From Streptomyces triticagri (GTDB lineage: Bacteria; Actinomycetota; Actinomycetes; Streptomycetales; Streptomycetaceae), in NCBI RefSeq assembly GCF_003429565.1, contig NZ_QUAK01000236.1, positions 1 to 58,844 on the forward strand: DNA of 58,844 nt. The letters run 5' to 3'. The translations under genes and the position numbers were made by a program. Shown one piece after another: positions 25,518-32,933 of the stretch. The notes beneath the pieces were generated by a model. It was not told the DNA's origin. It did not search any database and saw only the letters and a program-made list of their open reading frames with translations. How positions within the stretch are numbered: position 1 is the first letter of the stretch; each line of letters opens with the position of its first letter.

Positions 25518-25538
25518 CCGCCGGACTGCGGCGACTGC

Positions 25539-25565
25539 GCCGACCGCCGCGAGACGGCGGTCGGC
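25539..25565 (+). terminator. Stem-loop after the cobalt operon
   Basis: 11-bp perfect stem gccgaccgccg (25539-25549) with cggcggtcggc (25555-25565), 5-base loop, 22 bases after the cbiO stop. There is no T-run, as is common in streptomycete terminators. Confidence 0.6.
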
Positions 25566-25719
25566 GGGGTGCTGTGCGGGCGGGACGGAAATTCGGTCAC
25601 GCTCCGGCGCCGATGGGATAACCTGTCCGGGATTTCGCGCGGCAGGACCACTGCCGCCCCACTCGGCGCGCTCGGCGTCGACACGCACCGCGTGCCCTGC
25701 CCGGAAGGAGGCGAGAGAC

Positions 25720-25794
25720 ATGGACCGTGCCGAATGCGTTGTGGCCATAGTTGCTTCCGGCCGTGTGCCTTCCCTCCTCTGCGGCGCGCGGTAA
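25720..25794 (+). CDS. Candidate 24-residue leader peptide upstream of the drug exporter
   Basis: ATG 25720 to TAA 25792-25794 encodes MDRAECVVAIVASGRVPSLL plus four residues. A strong ribosome site, GGAAGGAGG (25703-25711), lies 8 bases before the ATG, better than that of most genes here. The 377-base region between it and the MFS start ATG holds several hairpins. This arrangement matches ribosome-sensing attenuators of antibiotic exporters. Codon use is not strongly biased and no homologue is known to me, so it could also be chance. Confidence 0.5.
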   Translation: MDRAECVVAIVASGRVPSLLCGAR

Positions 25795-25962
25795 TTCTTC
25801 GCTCTTCCCCCTTCTTGCTTCTTGTCCTCGGCATCCTCATCGTCTTGATCTTCCTGAGCTGCCGCGTCACGAGATGCCCAGGCCTGCTCGGTTCGTAGCC
25901 GCGCCGGCCGCGGGGCCGCGCGCCCGAAGACGGGCCCTTCTCCTGCTGGTCACCGTGATCTC

Positions 25963-25999
25963 CCGGCGCTCTGTGCCGCACGACCGGCAGGAGCGCCGG
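25963..25999 (+). promoter_or_regulatory. Hairpin covering a ribosome site in the MFS leader
   Basis: ccggcgct (25963-25970) pairs with agcgccgg (25992-25999). The 3' arm includes the end of AGGAG (25989-25993), which serves a GTG at 26001 in frame with the exporter. The region 25518-26171 otherwise holds no recognisable gene except the 24-residue leader ORF; smaller stems occur at 25920-25934 (gcccg/cgggc) and 26129-26143 (gctgtc/gacagc). Confidence 0.5.
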
Positions 26000-26171
26000 C
26001 GTGAGTGACACGCGGCTGGCGAGGCAGGCCCCGGGTGCTGTCCGCGGTTCCCGCTGCCCCCATCGCCATGCCGTGTCCCCGTGCTGCGTACACCGGCCCG
26101 TCGTGACCCCTGCGACCGTTCCCGGCCGGCTGTCCCCGACAGCGCCTCGACACGAAACATGCGTGATCGCC

Positions 26172-27755
26172 ATGAGCAAGACGAGCAAGCTGAGCAGAAC
26201 GAGCAAGCTGAGCAAGACACGTCCCGGAGGGGAATCCCTCCCGCCCACCTCTTCCACCCCTTCCACGGCCACGACTCCCGCACCGGACCCCGCGTCCGCA
26301 CCGGACCCCAAGCGCTGGTGGGCCCTGGCCGTCATCGCCCTGGCCCAGCTGATGGTGATCCTCGACGGCACCATCGTGAACATCGCGCTGCCCTCCGCGC
26401 AGGACGCCCTCGGCATGTCGGACGCCGGCCGCCAGTGGGTGATCACCTCCTACACCCTTGCCTTCGGCGGGCTGCTGCTGCTCGGCGGCCGGATCGCCGA
26501 CATCGTGGGCCGCAAGCGCACCTTCGTCATCGGCCTGGCCGGATTCGCCGCGGCCTCCGCCCTCGGCGGCGCGGCGACCGGTCCCGGGATGCTGTTCGCG
26601 GCACGCGCCCTGCAAGGCGCGTTCGCCGCGGTCCTGGCGCCCTCGGCCCTGTCGCTGCTCACCACGACGTTCACCGAACCCAAGGAGCGGGCCCGGGCCT
26701 TCGGCGTCTACGGTGCGCTGGCCGGCGGCGGCAGCGCGGTCGGCCTGATCGTCGGCGGCCTGCTGACCGAGTACCTGAACTGGCGCTGGTCCCTGTACGT
26801 CAACGTGCCCATCGCCCTGGCCGCCCTGCTCGGCGCACCGGCCTTCCTGCGCGACCGCTCCGGCCGCCGCGGCGGGCACCTGGACGTGCCGGGCGCGCTC
26901 CTCGCCTGCGGCGGGCTCGTCGCGCTCGTGTACGGCCTCAGCGAGGCCGAACCCCGCGGCTGGACCAGCCCGTCGGTGCTCACCCTGCTCGTGACCGGCG
27001 GGCTGCTGCTCGCCGCCTTCGTGTGGTGGCAGAGCCGCGCGGCGAACCCGATGCTGCCGCTGCACATCGTCAAGGACCGCGTCCGGGCCGGATCGCTCGC
27101 GACGATGGCCTTGGCCACCATCGGCATGTTCGGCGTCTTCCTGTTCCTGACGTACTACCTGCAGGTCGTCCTCGGCTACCCGCCGGTGCGCACCGGCCTG
27201 GCCTTCGTGCCGATCTCGGCCGGTATCGCCGTCGCCGCGGCCCAGATCGCGCCCCGCCTGCTGCCCCGCACGGGGCCGCGCATCCTGATGTCGTCCGGCA
27301 TGGTCCTCGCCGCCGCCGGCATGGTGCTGCTCAGCCGCCTCACCGTGCAGGCGAGTTACGTCCCGCACGTGCTGCCCGCCCTGCTGCTGCTCGGCCTGGG
27401 CATGGGCCTGACCTTCATGCCGGTCTACGCGACCGCCACCGCCGGCGTGCCCGCACAGGACACCGGGGTCGCCTCGGCCGCCCTCAACACCGTTCAGCAG
27501 ATGGGCGCTTCGCTCGGCACCGTACTGCTCAACACCATCGCCACCGGCGCCACCAGCCGCTACATCCACTCGCACGCGGACGATCCGGCCGGCGGCGCGA
27601 GCCTCGACGAAGGCATGGTGCACGGCTTCTCCGTCGCCTACTGGTGCTCGGCGGGCGTCCTGCTGCTCGCCGCCGTGGTGGCGGCCGTCACCGTACGGCC
27701 CAGGACGCCGCAGCCCGCCGGAAGCGACGCACCGGCCCGGCGAGCCGGGACGTGA
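26172..27755 (+). CDS. MFS drug exporter, DHA2 (14-helix) family
   Basis: Full-length DHA2 exporter of 527 residues from ATG 26172: a hydrophilic N-terminus (SKTSKLSRTSKLSKT, then Thr/Pro/Ala), then helices from residue ~50 with LMVILDGTIVNIALPSAQ (motif D1), GGRIADIVGRKRTF (motif A), LAPSALSLLTTTF and GAALGGGSAVGLIVGG-like motif C. Such proteins export antibiotics with the proton gradient. The start is debatable: ATG 26172 has no ribosome site, whereas GTG 26001 has AGGAG and would add 57 residues of poor G/C third-position bias. The next gene encodes an EF-G-binding protein, pointing to a ribosome-targeting antibiotic. Confidence 0.9.
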   Translation: MSKTSKLSRTSKLSKTRPGGESLPPTSSTPSTATTPAPDPASAPDPKRWWALAVIALAQLMVILDGTIVNIALPSAQDALGMSDAGRQWVITSYTLAFGGLLLLGGRIADIVGRKRTFVIGLAGFAAASALGGAATGPGMLFAARALQGAFAAVLAPSALSLLTTTFTEPKERARAFGVYGALAGGGSAVGLIVGGLLTEYLNWRWSLYVNVPIALAALLGAPAFLRDRSGRRGGHLDVPGALLACGGLVALVYGLSEAEPRGWTSPSVLTLLVTGGLLLAAFVWWQSRAANPMLPLHIVKDRVRAGSLATMALATIGMFGVFLFLTYYLQVVLGYPPVRTGLAFVPISAGIAVAAAQIAPRLLPRTGPRILMSSGMVLAAAGMVLLSRLTVQASYVPHVLPALLLLGLGMGLTFMPVYATATAGVPAQDTGVASAALNTVQQMGASLGTVLLNTIATGATSRYIHSHADDPAGGASLDEGMVHGFSVAYWCSAGVLLLAAVVAAVTVRPRTPQPAGSDAPARRAGT

Positions 27756-27802
27756 CCCGTCACCGCCGCCCCACCGTCGACCGCACCTCCCGAAGGACCC
27801 CC

Positions 27803-28300
27803 ATGAAACCCCTGACCGAACACGACATCCGCACCTCCTTCGTCAACTGCTCGAAGGGCGAGGCCAAACGCCTCCCCCTGCCCAAGAACCTGACGGACCT
27901 CGACCACTGGGACGACCTGGACTTCCTGGGCTGGTTCGATCTCTCCGCGCCCGACCGCAGGTATCTCGTCGTCGAACGCGGCGACGAACTCGTCGGCCTG
28001 TCCCTGCGCTCCGTGTCCGGCAACCGCGGCTTCCTGCGCCGCAGCCTGTGCTCGCTGTGCCTGACCACCCATCCCGGCAGCGGCGTCTCCCTCATGACCG
28101 CCCCGAAGGCGGGCCGGGCCGGCCGCGAAGGCAACTCGGTGGGCCTCTACATCTGCACCGACCTGGACTGCTCGCTGTACGTACGGGGCAGGAAGAAGGC
28201 GGCACCGGGCGGGCGCATGGAGGAGTACCTGACCGCCGAGCAGCAGATCGAGCGCCTGCGGGGGAACATCGACACGTTCGTGGAGCGGGTCTTCCACTGA
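27803..28300 (+). CDS. FBP-domain protein, FusB-like EF-G-binding zinc-finger protein
   Basis: A 165-residue protein with the FBP C-terminal treble-clef zinc finger of FusB-type proteins: four cysteines at C83/C86 (SLCSLC) and C118/C123 (YICTDLDC), within the blocks FLRRSLCSLCLTTHP and GNSVGLYICTDLDCSLYVRG. FusB binds elongation factor G and frees it from fusidic-acid-stalled ribosomes; actinobacterial members are less studied. The ATG at 27803 follows GAAGGA. It is 47 bases after the exporter on the same strand, so efflux and target protection are probably one unit. Confidence 0.88.
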   Translation: MKPLTEHDIRTSFVNCSKGEAKRLPLPKNLTDLDHWDDLDFLGWFDLSAPDRRYLVVERGDELVGLSLRSVSGNRGFLRRSLCSLCLTTHPGSGVSLMTAPKAGRAGREGNSVGLYICTDLDCSLYVRGRKKAAPGGRMEEYLTAEQQIERLRGNIDTFVERVFH

Positions 28301-28397
28301 GCCGAGACCGGCAGCGGCCCGACGGCCATCGAGCAGAGCCCCGATGGCCGTCGGCGCCGAGCCGGCATCCGGCCACCGACGACGTCGGACTTATTAC

Positions 28398-29279
28398 TCA
28401 CTCCGCCAAGCGCTGCGCATCCCCGACCGCCGCCCGGACCTGCTCCAGCCACTCCTCACCGAGCCGCCGCCCGTCCGGGAACCGGTCCTCCCGATCCCAC
28501 CGCCACACGGTCACGATCGCCGGCACCAGGATCCGGCAGACCCGCAGCAACTCCGCATCCACACCCGGGTAGTACGCCCCGACCTCCTCCGGCGCATGAG
28601 CCAGATCGAACTCGACGGGGCCCCGGCAGACCGTCTCCAGATCGATGAACATCGGCCCGTCCGCCGTGGCCAGCACATTCCCGGGATGCGGCTCACCGTG
28701 CAGCAACTGCTCCGCAGCCCCGCGCTCCTCGACGTACCGCCGCAGCGTCCGCAAGGTGTCCCCGAGCAGCTCCCGCCCCGCATCGTCCAGCTCCGGCGTA
28801 CGACCACGATCGGCGACGAGCCGCTGCGCCGCCTCCACCCGCTCGGTGAAGTGCGGTGCAGCCACGTCCAGTTGACGCAGCCCGCCGTGCAACTGCCGAA
28901 GCGCCCCGGCATACGCATCCGGCGACACCTCCCGGCCGGCCTCCGCCCCCTCGTAGTACGTCCACAGCGTCACCACGAACCCGTCCCGCTCATGCACACA
29001 CCGCCCACCCCGAGCATCGAGCCGCCCCACCACCGGACACCCGACCTCTTCCAGCCCCCGCGCAAGGCCCACCTCGAACTCCGCCACCTGATCCCCGAGG
29101 GGCGCCACCCGAGCCACCACATCACAGGGCACCAACCGCACGGTCAACTTGTTGGAGTCGTGCAACACCACCACGTCCCCCACCTCGAGCCCGACCTCCG
29201 AGGCGATCCCCTCCACCACGGCCATGGCCTGCTGTCCCGCATTCACCTGCATCCCTGACGAGCCTCCCACCTGGTCCAT
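28398..29279 (-). CDS. Aminoglycoside-phosphotransferase-fold kinase
   Basis: A 293-residue APH/choline-kinase-fold protein. The catalytic loop HGEPHPGN (about 193-200) has the expected H-x-D/E-x-x-x-x-N spacing, and MFIDLETVCRGPVEFDLAH supplies the metal-binding Asp and the family's W/E-P/F-D-L element; QVAEFEVGLARGLEEVG lies in the N-lobe. Such enzymes phosphorylate antibiotics, sugars or small alcohols; the substrate cannot be told. In the loop the usual second Asp (HGDxxxxN) is Glu, a change seen in part of the family. ATG 29279 is used because GGAGG lies 7 bases upstream. No operon partner is evident. Confidence 0.85.
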   Translation of the reverse strand: MDQVGGSSGMQVNAGQQAMAVVEGIASEVGLEVGDVVVLHDSNKLTVRLVPCDVVARVAPLGDQVAEFEVGLARGLEEVGCPVVGRLDARGGRCVHERDGFVVTLWTYYEGAEAGREVSPDAYAGALRQLHGGLRQLDVAAPHFTERVEAAQRLVADRGRTPELDDAGRELLGDTLRTLRRYVEERGAAEQLLHGEPHPGNVLATADGPMFIDLETVCRGPVEFDLAHAPEEVGAYYPGVDAELLRVCRILVPAIVTVWRWDREDRFPDGRRLGEEWLEQVRAAVGDAQRLAE

Positions 29280-29340
29280 CGGCGCCTCCTGCCCGATTGT
29301 CGCCACGCACCTGCCGCTCAGGCATATACATATCGACGAG

Positions 29341-29451
29341 CCCACCACCCTTGCTGAACCGTATGCGCGACACCTCGGGGACGGTCTGCGGGAGCTGCGT
29401 TTCGACGTCGGCCACGACAGCGCGCGCGCTCCACGCTGTGTTCAGTCGTAA
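29341..29451 (+). pseudogene. Remnant of a HigB/RelE-type toxin gene
   Basis: Immediately before the XRE antitoxin gene, one frame encodes PTTLAEPYARHLGDGLRELR and a short tail ending at TAA 29449-29451. The LxEPYxRxLGDxLRELRF pattern is characteristic of the middle of streptomycete RelE/HigB toxins. The normal N-terminus is missing (the sequence upstream is the phosphotransferase promoter region) and the C-terminus breaks after about 12 residues; HAVF in another frame (near 29432) may be a shifted trace of the LLTVF strand. The toxin is therefore dead, leaving the antitoxin alone. Confidence 0.6.
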
Positions 29452-29474
29452 TGCCTGAGGAAGGGAGAAGGCCG

Positions 29475-29816
29475 ATGAACCACGCACGATGGAAGCTCGC
29501 TCGCGAACGCAAGATTGCAGAGGGCTACACGGAGTCCGCAGAGACAGAGGCCATGCGCGCCGAGATCAGGCTCGCCTTCGATCTCGGTCAGCTCGTGTAC
29601 GACAGCCGCACCGAACTAGCGCTGTCCCAGGCCGAACTGGCTGACCGGGCAGGCATGTCACAGCCACAGATCTCCACCATCGAGGGTGGCGGCACCGTGC
29701 CGACCCTGCCGCTCCTCGCCCGGCTCGCCAAGGGCCTCGACGCCTCGCTCAACATCGCGATCGACAACGGCACGTCCACGTTCACCATCACGCCGCACAC
29801 GGGCGCCGCGGCCTGA
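29475..29816 (+). CDS. XRE-family HTH protein, HigA-like antitoxin left without its toxin
   Basis: A 113-residue protein, clear paralogue of the gene at 14898: MNHARWKLARERKIAEGYTE, a linker helix (EAMRAEIRLAFDLGQLVYD) and an HTH_3 domain (about 45-98; ALSQAELADRAGMSQPQIST, VPTLPLLARLAKGLD). HigA-type antitoxins normally follow the toxin gene, and 24 bases upstream is a broken HigB-like remnant, so this antitoxin has outlived its toxin. The ATG at 29475 follows AGGGAGAAGG. It could now act as a free-standing regulator or protect against related toxins. Confidence 0.87.
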   Translation: MNHARWKLARERKIAEGYTESAETEAMRAEIRLAFDLGQLVYDSRTELALSQAELADRAGMSQPQISTIEGGGTVPTLPLLARLAKGLDASLNIAIDNGTSTFTITPHTGAAA

Positions 29817-29879
29817 AATTCCCCGCCGTCGTAGGCCGAGGCTGCCACCTCTCGGACCACGGGACACCTCGCCGCCGGG

Positions 29880-30818
29880 TCAGGCCGCTGCGGCGGTACG
29901 GGGGCGCCGGGCCGTGCTGCAGGCGCGGCAAGTGCCCGGGGCGGGGGCGCGGAAGGCGCGGTCGCAGTCTTCGCAGTTCTGGAGTGGGGGTACGCCGGGG
30001 TGCGGCTCGGGTGGTGGTGGCGCCGGGAGGGGAGTCGCGCGGAGGCGGAAGGCGAGGATCGCGGCCGGGCGGGTGAAGAAGCTGGCCGGCAGGCGGTTGG
30101 TGAGTAACTCGGTGATACGGGCCGCGTCCACGCCGGCGTCGAACCACTCCGACACGGCGGGCGCGAGCCGCGCGGCCTCCGGCGCGGAGAGCACCAGGCG
30201 GGGGTCGGTACGGCGGAGGGCGGCGAGGACGGCGATGGCTCGGGGGTCGGGTGGGGGCGAGGGACGGCGGGGGCTGCGATCCGCTTCGTCGGTCCGTCGC
30301 GCGGGCTCGGGTGTTGCGCGCTCGGAATCGGGCTCGGTCGGCTCTCGCCTGTGAGGCGGCTCCGGCTCCGGCTCGGGATCCGGCTCGGGATCCGTGGTGG
30401 GTGCCACCGAGGCGGCCTCGCGCTTCGCCACCACCTCACCGCCCGGCACGTCGTAGAAGAACGTCCGCGTACGCACGCTCCCGTCGGGCATCCGCTCGCG
30501 CCGCCGCTCCAGGTAGCCGGCCGCCTCGAGCTCCCGCAGCGCCCGCGAGATCAGAATCTCGCCCTCGCTGAAGTGCGCACACAGCGCGCGGATACTGACG
30601 GGCGCCCCGTCCGGCAACGAGAGGATGTACGCCGCCACCCCGATCGTCACGGCACTTCCGCCGCGCTGCACAAGGGAGTTGGCGATGACGGTGAAGTCGG
30701 AGGTCAGCCGGCTCCGGACGTGAATCACCCCGGAGGACGGGCGTCCGTCGGACGGAGTGCGGGGCGCCGGACTGCCGGCGGGTGCGCGCAGGCGCGCGTT
30801 AGACTGCGAGTAAGCCAT
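29880..30818 (-). CDS. Winged-helix DNA-binding protein of unknown role
   Basis: A 312-residue protein. Residues ~35-125 look like a winged helix-turn-helix (IANSLVQRGGSAVTIGVAAYIL, ISRALRELEAAGYLERRRERM), followed by a long Pro/Glu/Arg-rich linker (about 145-200), a helical segment (about 205-270) and a C-terminal Cys4 motif (NCEDCDRAF, then CRACSTA) that may bind zinc. Such wHTH proteins with Pro-rich linkers recur in streptomycetes without known function. The first ~30 codons and the upstream region lie in a 210-bp tandem duplication. ATG 30818 is the start because duplicated similarity in that reading frame begins there. Confidence 0.65.
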   Translation of the reverse strand: MAYSQSNARLRAPAGSPAPRTPSDGRPSSGVIHVRSRLTSDFTVIANSLVQRGGSAVTIGVAAYILSLPDGAPVSIRALCAHFSEGEILISRALRELEAAGYLERRRERMPDGSVRTRTFFYDVPGGEVVAKREAASVAPTTDPEPDPEPEPEPPHRREPTEPDSERATPEPARRTDEADRSPRRPSPPPDPRAIAVLAALRRTDPRLVLSAPEAARLAPAVSEWFDAGVDAARITELLTNRLPASFFTRPAAILAFRLRATPLPAPPPPEPHPGVPPLQNCEDCDRAFRAPAPGTCRACSTARRPRTAAAA

Positions 30819-31148
30819 CGGGAAGGCTCTTCTTCCTGATCGGTCAGGCCCTCGTTCGGGATTGCCGTCCCGGCGGGGGCTGATTTTTTTCGGTTGTTGT
30901 GTGCCGTTGCGGCGATTTCAACCCTACGCACGGGAATCACCGGAAGACAGGAATCCGTCGGACGGATTACCGGGCGCCGGACACTCGGCGGGGGTGCGCA
31001 GGCGCGCGTTAGACTGCGGATCAGCCATTGGGAAGGGTCTGCTTCCTGATCGGTCAGGCCCTCGTTCGGGATTGCCGTCCCGGCCGAGGGCCGAAGTTTT
31101 GTGTGGTTGTGGGGAGTTGCTGCGGCGAACGTAGCCCTTCGCATGTGC
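30730..31148. repeat. Tandem duplication of about 210 bp spanning a gene's 5' end
   Basis: Two copies, 30730-30938 and 30940-31148, align with an exact 210-base offset and no indels across the core. Matching landmarks are ggcgcgcgttagactgcg (30791 and 31001), gggcgccgg (30762, 30972) and cctgatcggtcaggccctcg (30835, 31045). The second copy carries a truncated repeat of the downstream gene's first codons. No coding sequence other than these fragments was seen between 30819 and 31309. Confidence 0.9.
30924..31028 (-). pseudogene. Truncated duplicate of the winged-helix gene's N-terminus
   Basis: ATG 31028 opens a 34-residue frame starting MADPQSNARLRTPAECPAP, which aligns with MAYSQSNARLRAPAGSPAP of the intact gene and stops at 30924. 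It belongs to the second copy of the 210-bp duplication. Divergence is spread along the copy, so the event is not recent. The frame may still be translated, since the upstream DNA is duplicated too. Confidence 0.6.
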
Positions 31149-31309
31149 CCGCGGCAAGCGGGTCACTCAGACGGGTGACGCGGGTCCGGAGGGTGGGTGG
31201 GAGGGCAGTTCTTTCCCAGGTTCTTTGGGGGACGTCGCGTACGACCGGGACGTGGTCCACCGGGACCCGGTGCCCCCAAAACCCGGTGCGCGACCGGGAC
31301 TTGGTGCAC

Positions 31310-31528
31310 TCAGCCCCGGTGGCCCGCCGCCCTCACCTCCCCGATGAACGCCTCCCACACACCGGCCGTGAACGTCAACACGACGCCGTCCGGCACCTTG
31401 CTGTCACGCACGGGGACGAGGCCGGGGTGGCCGTCGGCCACCTCCACGCAGTTGCCGCCCTCCTGATTGCTGTAGCTGCTCCTGCGCCAAGCGGCGGCGT
31501 TCAGATCGAGACGGGACTCTCGCTGCAC
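31310..31528 (-). CDS. DUF397-domain protein
   Basis: A 72-residue DUF397 protein: RLDLNAAAWRRSSYSNQEGG, NCVEVADGHPGLVPVRDSK and FTAGVWEAFIGEVRAAG are the three standard blocks. DUF397 genes in streptomycetes are nearly always beside an XRE regulator of the WhiJ/Scr1 type, and the pair has been linked to development and to toxin-antitoxin-like behaviour; the biochemical role is open. It starts at GTG 31528 with GGAGG eight bases upstream, and lies 125 bases inside the 3' end of the XRE gene in another frame. Confidence 0.9.
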   Translation of the reverse strand: MQRESRLDLNAAAWRRSSYSNQEGGNCVEVADGHPGLVPVRDSKVPDGVVLTFTAGVWEAFIGEVRAAGHRG

Positions 31529-32360
31529 GGTCGTTGTCCTCCATCACGGATCGGATCAGGTCGAGGGACATCAGAGGGGGCAACGATGCCGCCCGTAGTC
31601 GATCGTAGGAGACGGAAAACCTTCTGACTTCGTCTGGTTCCTCAAAGAGTTGGCCGTGATGAGCGCCCTCGGCGTAGGCGACCCTCGACCCGTCCGGGAG
31701 GCCGAGGACGGTGATCGACCCGCCCATCGCATCGTGCATCCCTTGGTCGAACGGCAGAACCTGCACCGTGACCCCGGGGACCCCAGCGGCGTCGATCAGC
31801 CGCTCCAACTGTCTGAGCATGACGGCGGCACCACCCACAGGGCGTCGAAGCACCGCTTCATCCAGCACGACCCAAAGCTCAGGCCTGTCCGCAGAGTTGA
31901 GCCGCTGCTGGCGACCCATGCGTGCTGCGACGCGTTGCTCCAGCTGGGCTTCGTTGTTCAGCGTCAGGCCGAAGCTCAGCACGGCGCGTGCGTACTCCTC
32001 CGTCTGAAGGAGCCCCGGGACCACGTGGGCCGAGTACTCACCGATCTCCACCGCCCGCTCCGAATGCTCCATGAACGCCCGCGACCAGTCCGGAAAGGAC
32101 TCCCGGTACACGTACGGCCACAGCTCGACGAGGAGCTGGTCGCCGCCGAGCGCCGCGTCGAGCGCGCGGGCCAGCTCCAGGGTCGGCTTCGCGCCCGAGG
32201 CGCGCTCGATCTGGGTGATGCGCGTGGCCACCACGTGCGTGCGGCGGCCGAGTTCGGCCTGGGTCAGGCCCGCTGCCGTACGGAGTCGACGTACCCGCGC
32301 ACCGAAGAGCGCGGCCATCGACCCGGCGCCCGCGTCATCTGCCTCAACTTCCTTGGCCAA
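31404..32360 (-). CDS. XRE regulator of the WhiJ/Scr1 type (DUF5753 C-terminal domain)
   Basis: The protein has an N-terminal HTH_3 (ALFGARVRRLRTAAGLTQAE, VVATRITQIERASG) and a DUF5753/Scr1-type domain (about 95-275 in this start; MEHSERAVEIGEYSAHVVPG, LLQTEEYARAVL). Such regulators are the DNA-binding partner of DUF397 proteins. The start is uncertain: TTG 32360 has GGAAG at suitable spacing; ATG 32459 and ATG 32318 are alternatives. Family members normally end close to the start of the DUF397 gene, but here the frame runs 125 bases into it, adding a basic tail (SERRRLAQEQLQ onward). An ATPase of the AbaA/anti-sigma type is divergent. Confidence 0.85.
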   Translation of the reverse strand: MAKEVEADDAGAGSMAALFGARVRRLRTAAGLTQAELGRRTHVVATRITQIERASGAKPTLELARALDAALGGDQLLVELWPYVYRESFPDWSRAFMEHSERAVEIGEYSAHVVPGLLQTEEYARAVLSFGLTLNNEAQLEQRVAARMGRQQRLNSADRPELWVVLDEAVLRRPVGGAAVMLRQLERLIDAAGVPGVTVQVLPFDQGMHDAMGGSITVLGLPDGSRVAYAEGAHHGQLFEEPDEVRRFSVSYDRLRAASLPPLMSLDLIRSVMEDNDRAARVPSRSERRRLAQEQLQQSGGRQLRGGGRRPPRPRPRA

Positions 32361-32374
32361 AGCGTCACTTCCGA

Positions 32375-32396
32375 CCTTACGAGGTGAACGGTAAGG
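32375..32396. promoter_or_regulatory. Inverted repeat between the XRE and ATPase genes
   Basis: ccttac (32375-32380) and gtaagg (32391-32396) are separated by 10 bases, just upstream of the likely XRE start. Candidate operator for the XRE regulator; short arms, so only suggestive. Confidence 0.35.
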
Positions 32397-32476
32397 CTCC
32401 CGCCCCTTCCGAGCGTAGGCCCGACGGCCGACGGTTGTGCACGGAACGTGACGACCCATGGACGGACGGATGCATC

Positions 32477-32899
32477 GTGCTCACACCCGCGCGCCTGCAG
32501 GCTCAATTCGCCTCTTCGCCGAGAGGAGCACGACTGGCCCGCCGCGCCGCAGTGCGTCAGCTGGCGACGTGGGGCCACCCGCCGGACTCGGACGTCGCGT
32601 GCGAAGTAGGGCTGGTGGTCGCGGAGTTGGCCGCGAATGCCGTGCAGCACGGACGCGCGCCCGGCCACCGTTTCGCCCTCTGCATCACCCACGACCCCGC
32701 GTCCACACTGATCCGCATGGAGATCGCAGACGCCACCGGCTCGCGCCTGCCACCCCTAGGCCCGCCGACACCCGCCTGCCCCACGGCCGAATCGGGCCGC
32801 GGCCTCACTCTCGTCGACACCCTCGCCACCCGCTGGGGTACGACCCCACGCGACCCGCTCGGCAAAACGGTGTGGGCCGAGATCCGCTACGACGCATGA
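32477..32899 (+). CDS. ATP-binding protein, anti-sigma-factor-like (HATPase_c)
   Basis: A GHKL ATPase fold of 140 residues: the N-box ELAANAVQHGRAPGHRF, a G1 region near EIADATGSRLPPL and the G2 box GRGLTLVDTLATRWG. This is the SpoIIAB/RsbW-like type found beside XRE/DUF397 pairs in whiJ and abaA-like clusters; members may bind sigma factors or regulate the pair. GTG 32477 is favoured because the upstream alternative (GTG 32384) would leave only 23 bases between divergent starts; no good ribosome site is present at either. Whether it controls the sigma factor at 19323 is open. Confidence 0.83.
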   Translation: MLTPARLQAQFASSPRGARLARRAAVRQLATWGHPPDSDVACEVGLVVAELAANAVQHGRAPGHRFALCITHDPASTLIRMEIADATGSRLPPLGPPTPACPTAESGRGLTLVDTLATRWGTTPRDPLGKTVWAEIRYDA

Positions 32900-32933
32900 G
32901 CGAGCGGCGCCCGACCACCGGCCGGAGGCCCGG

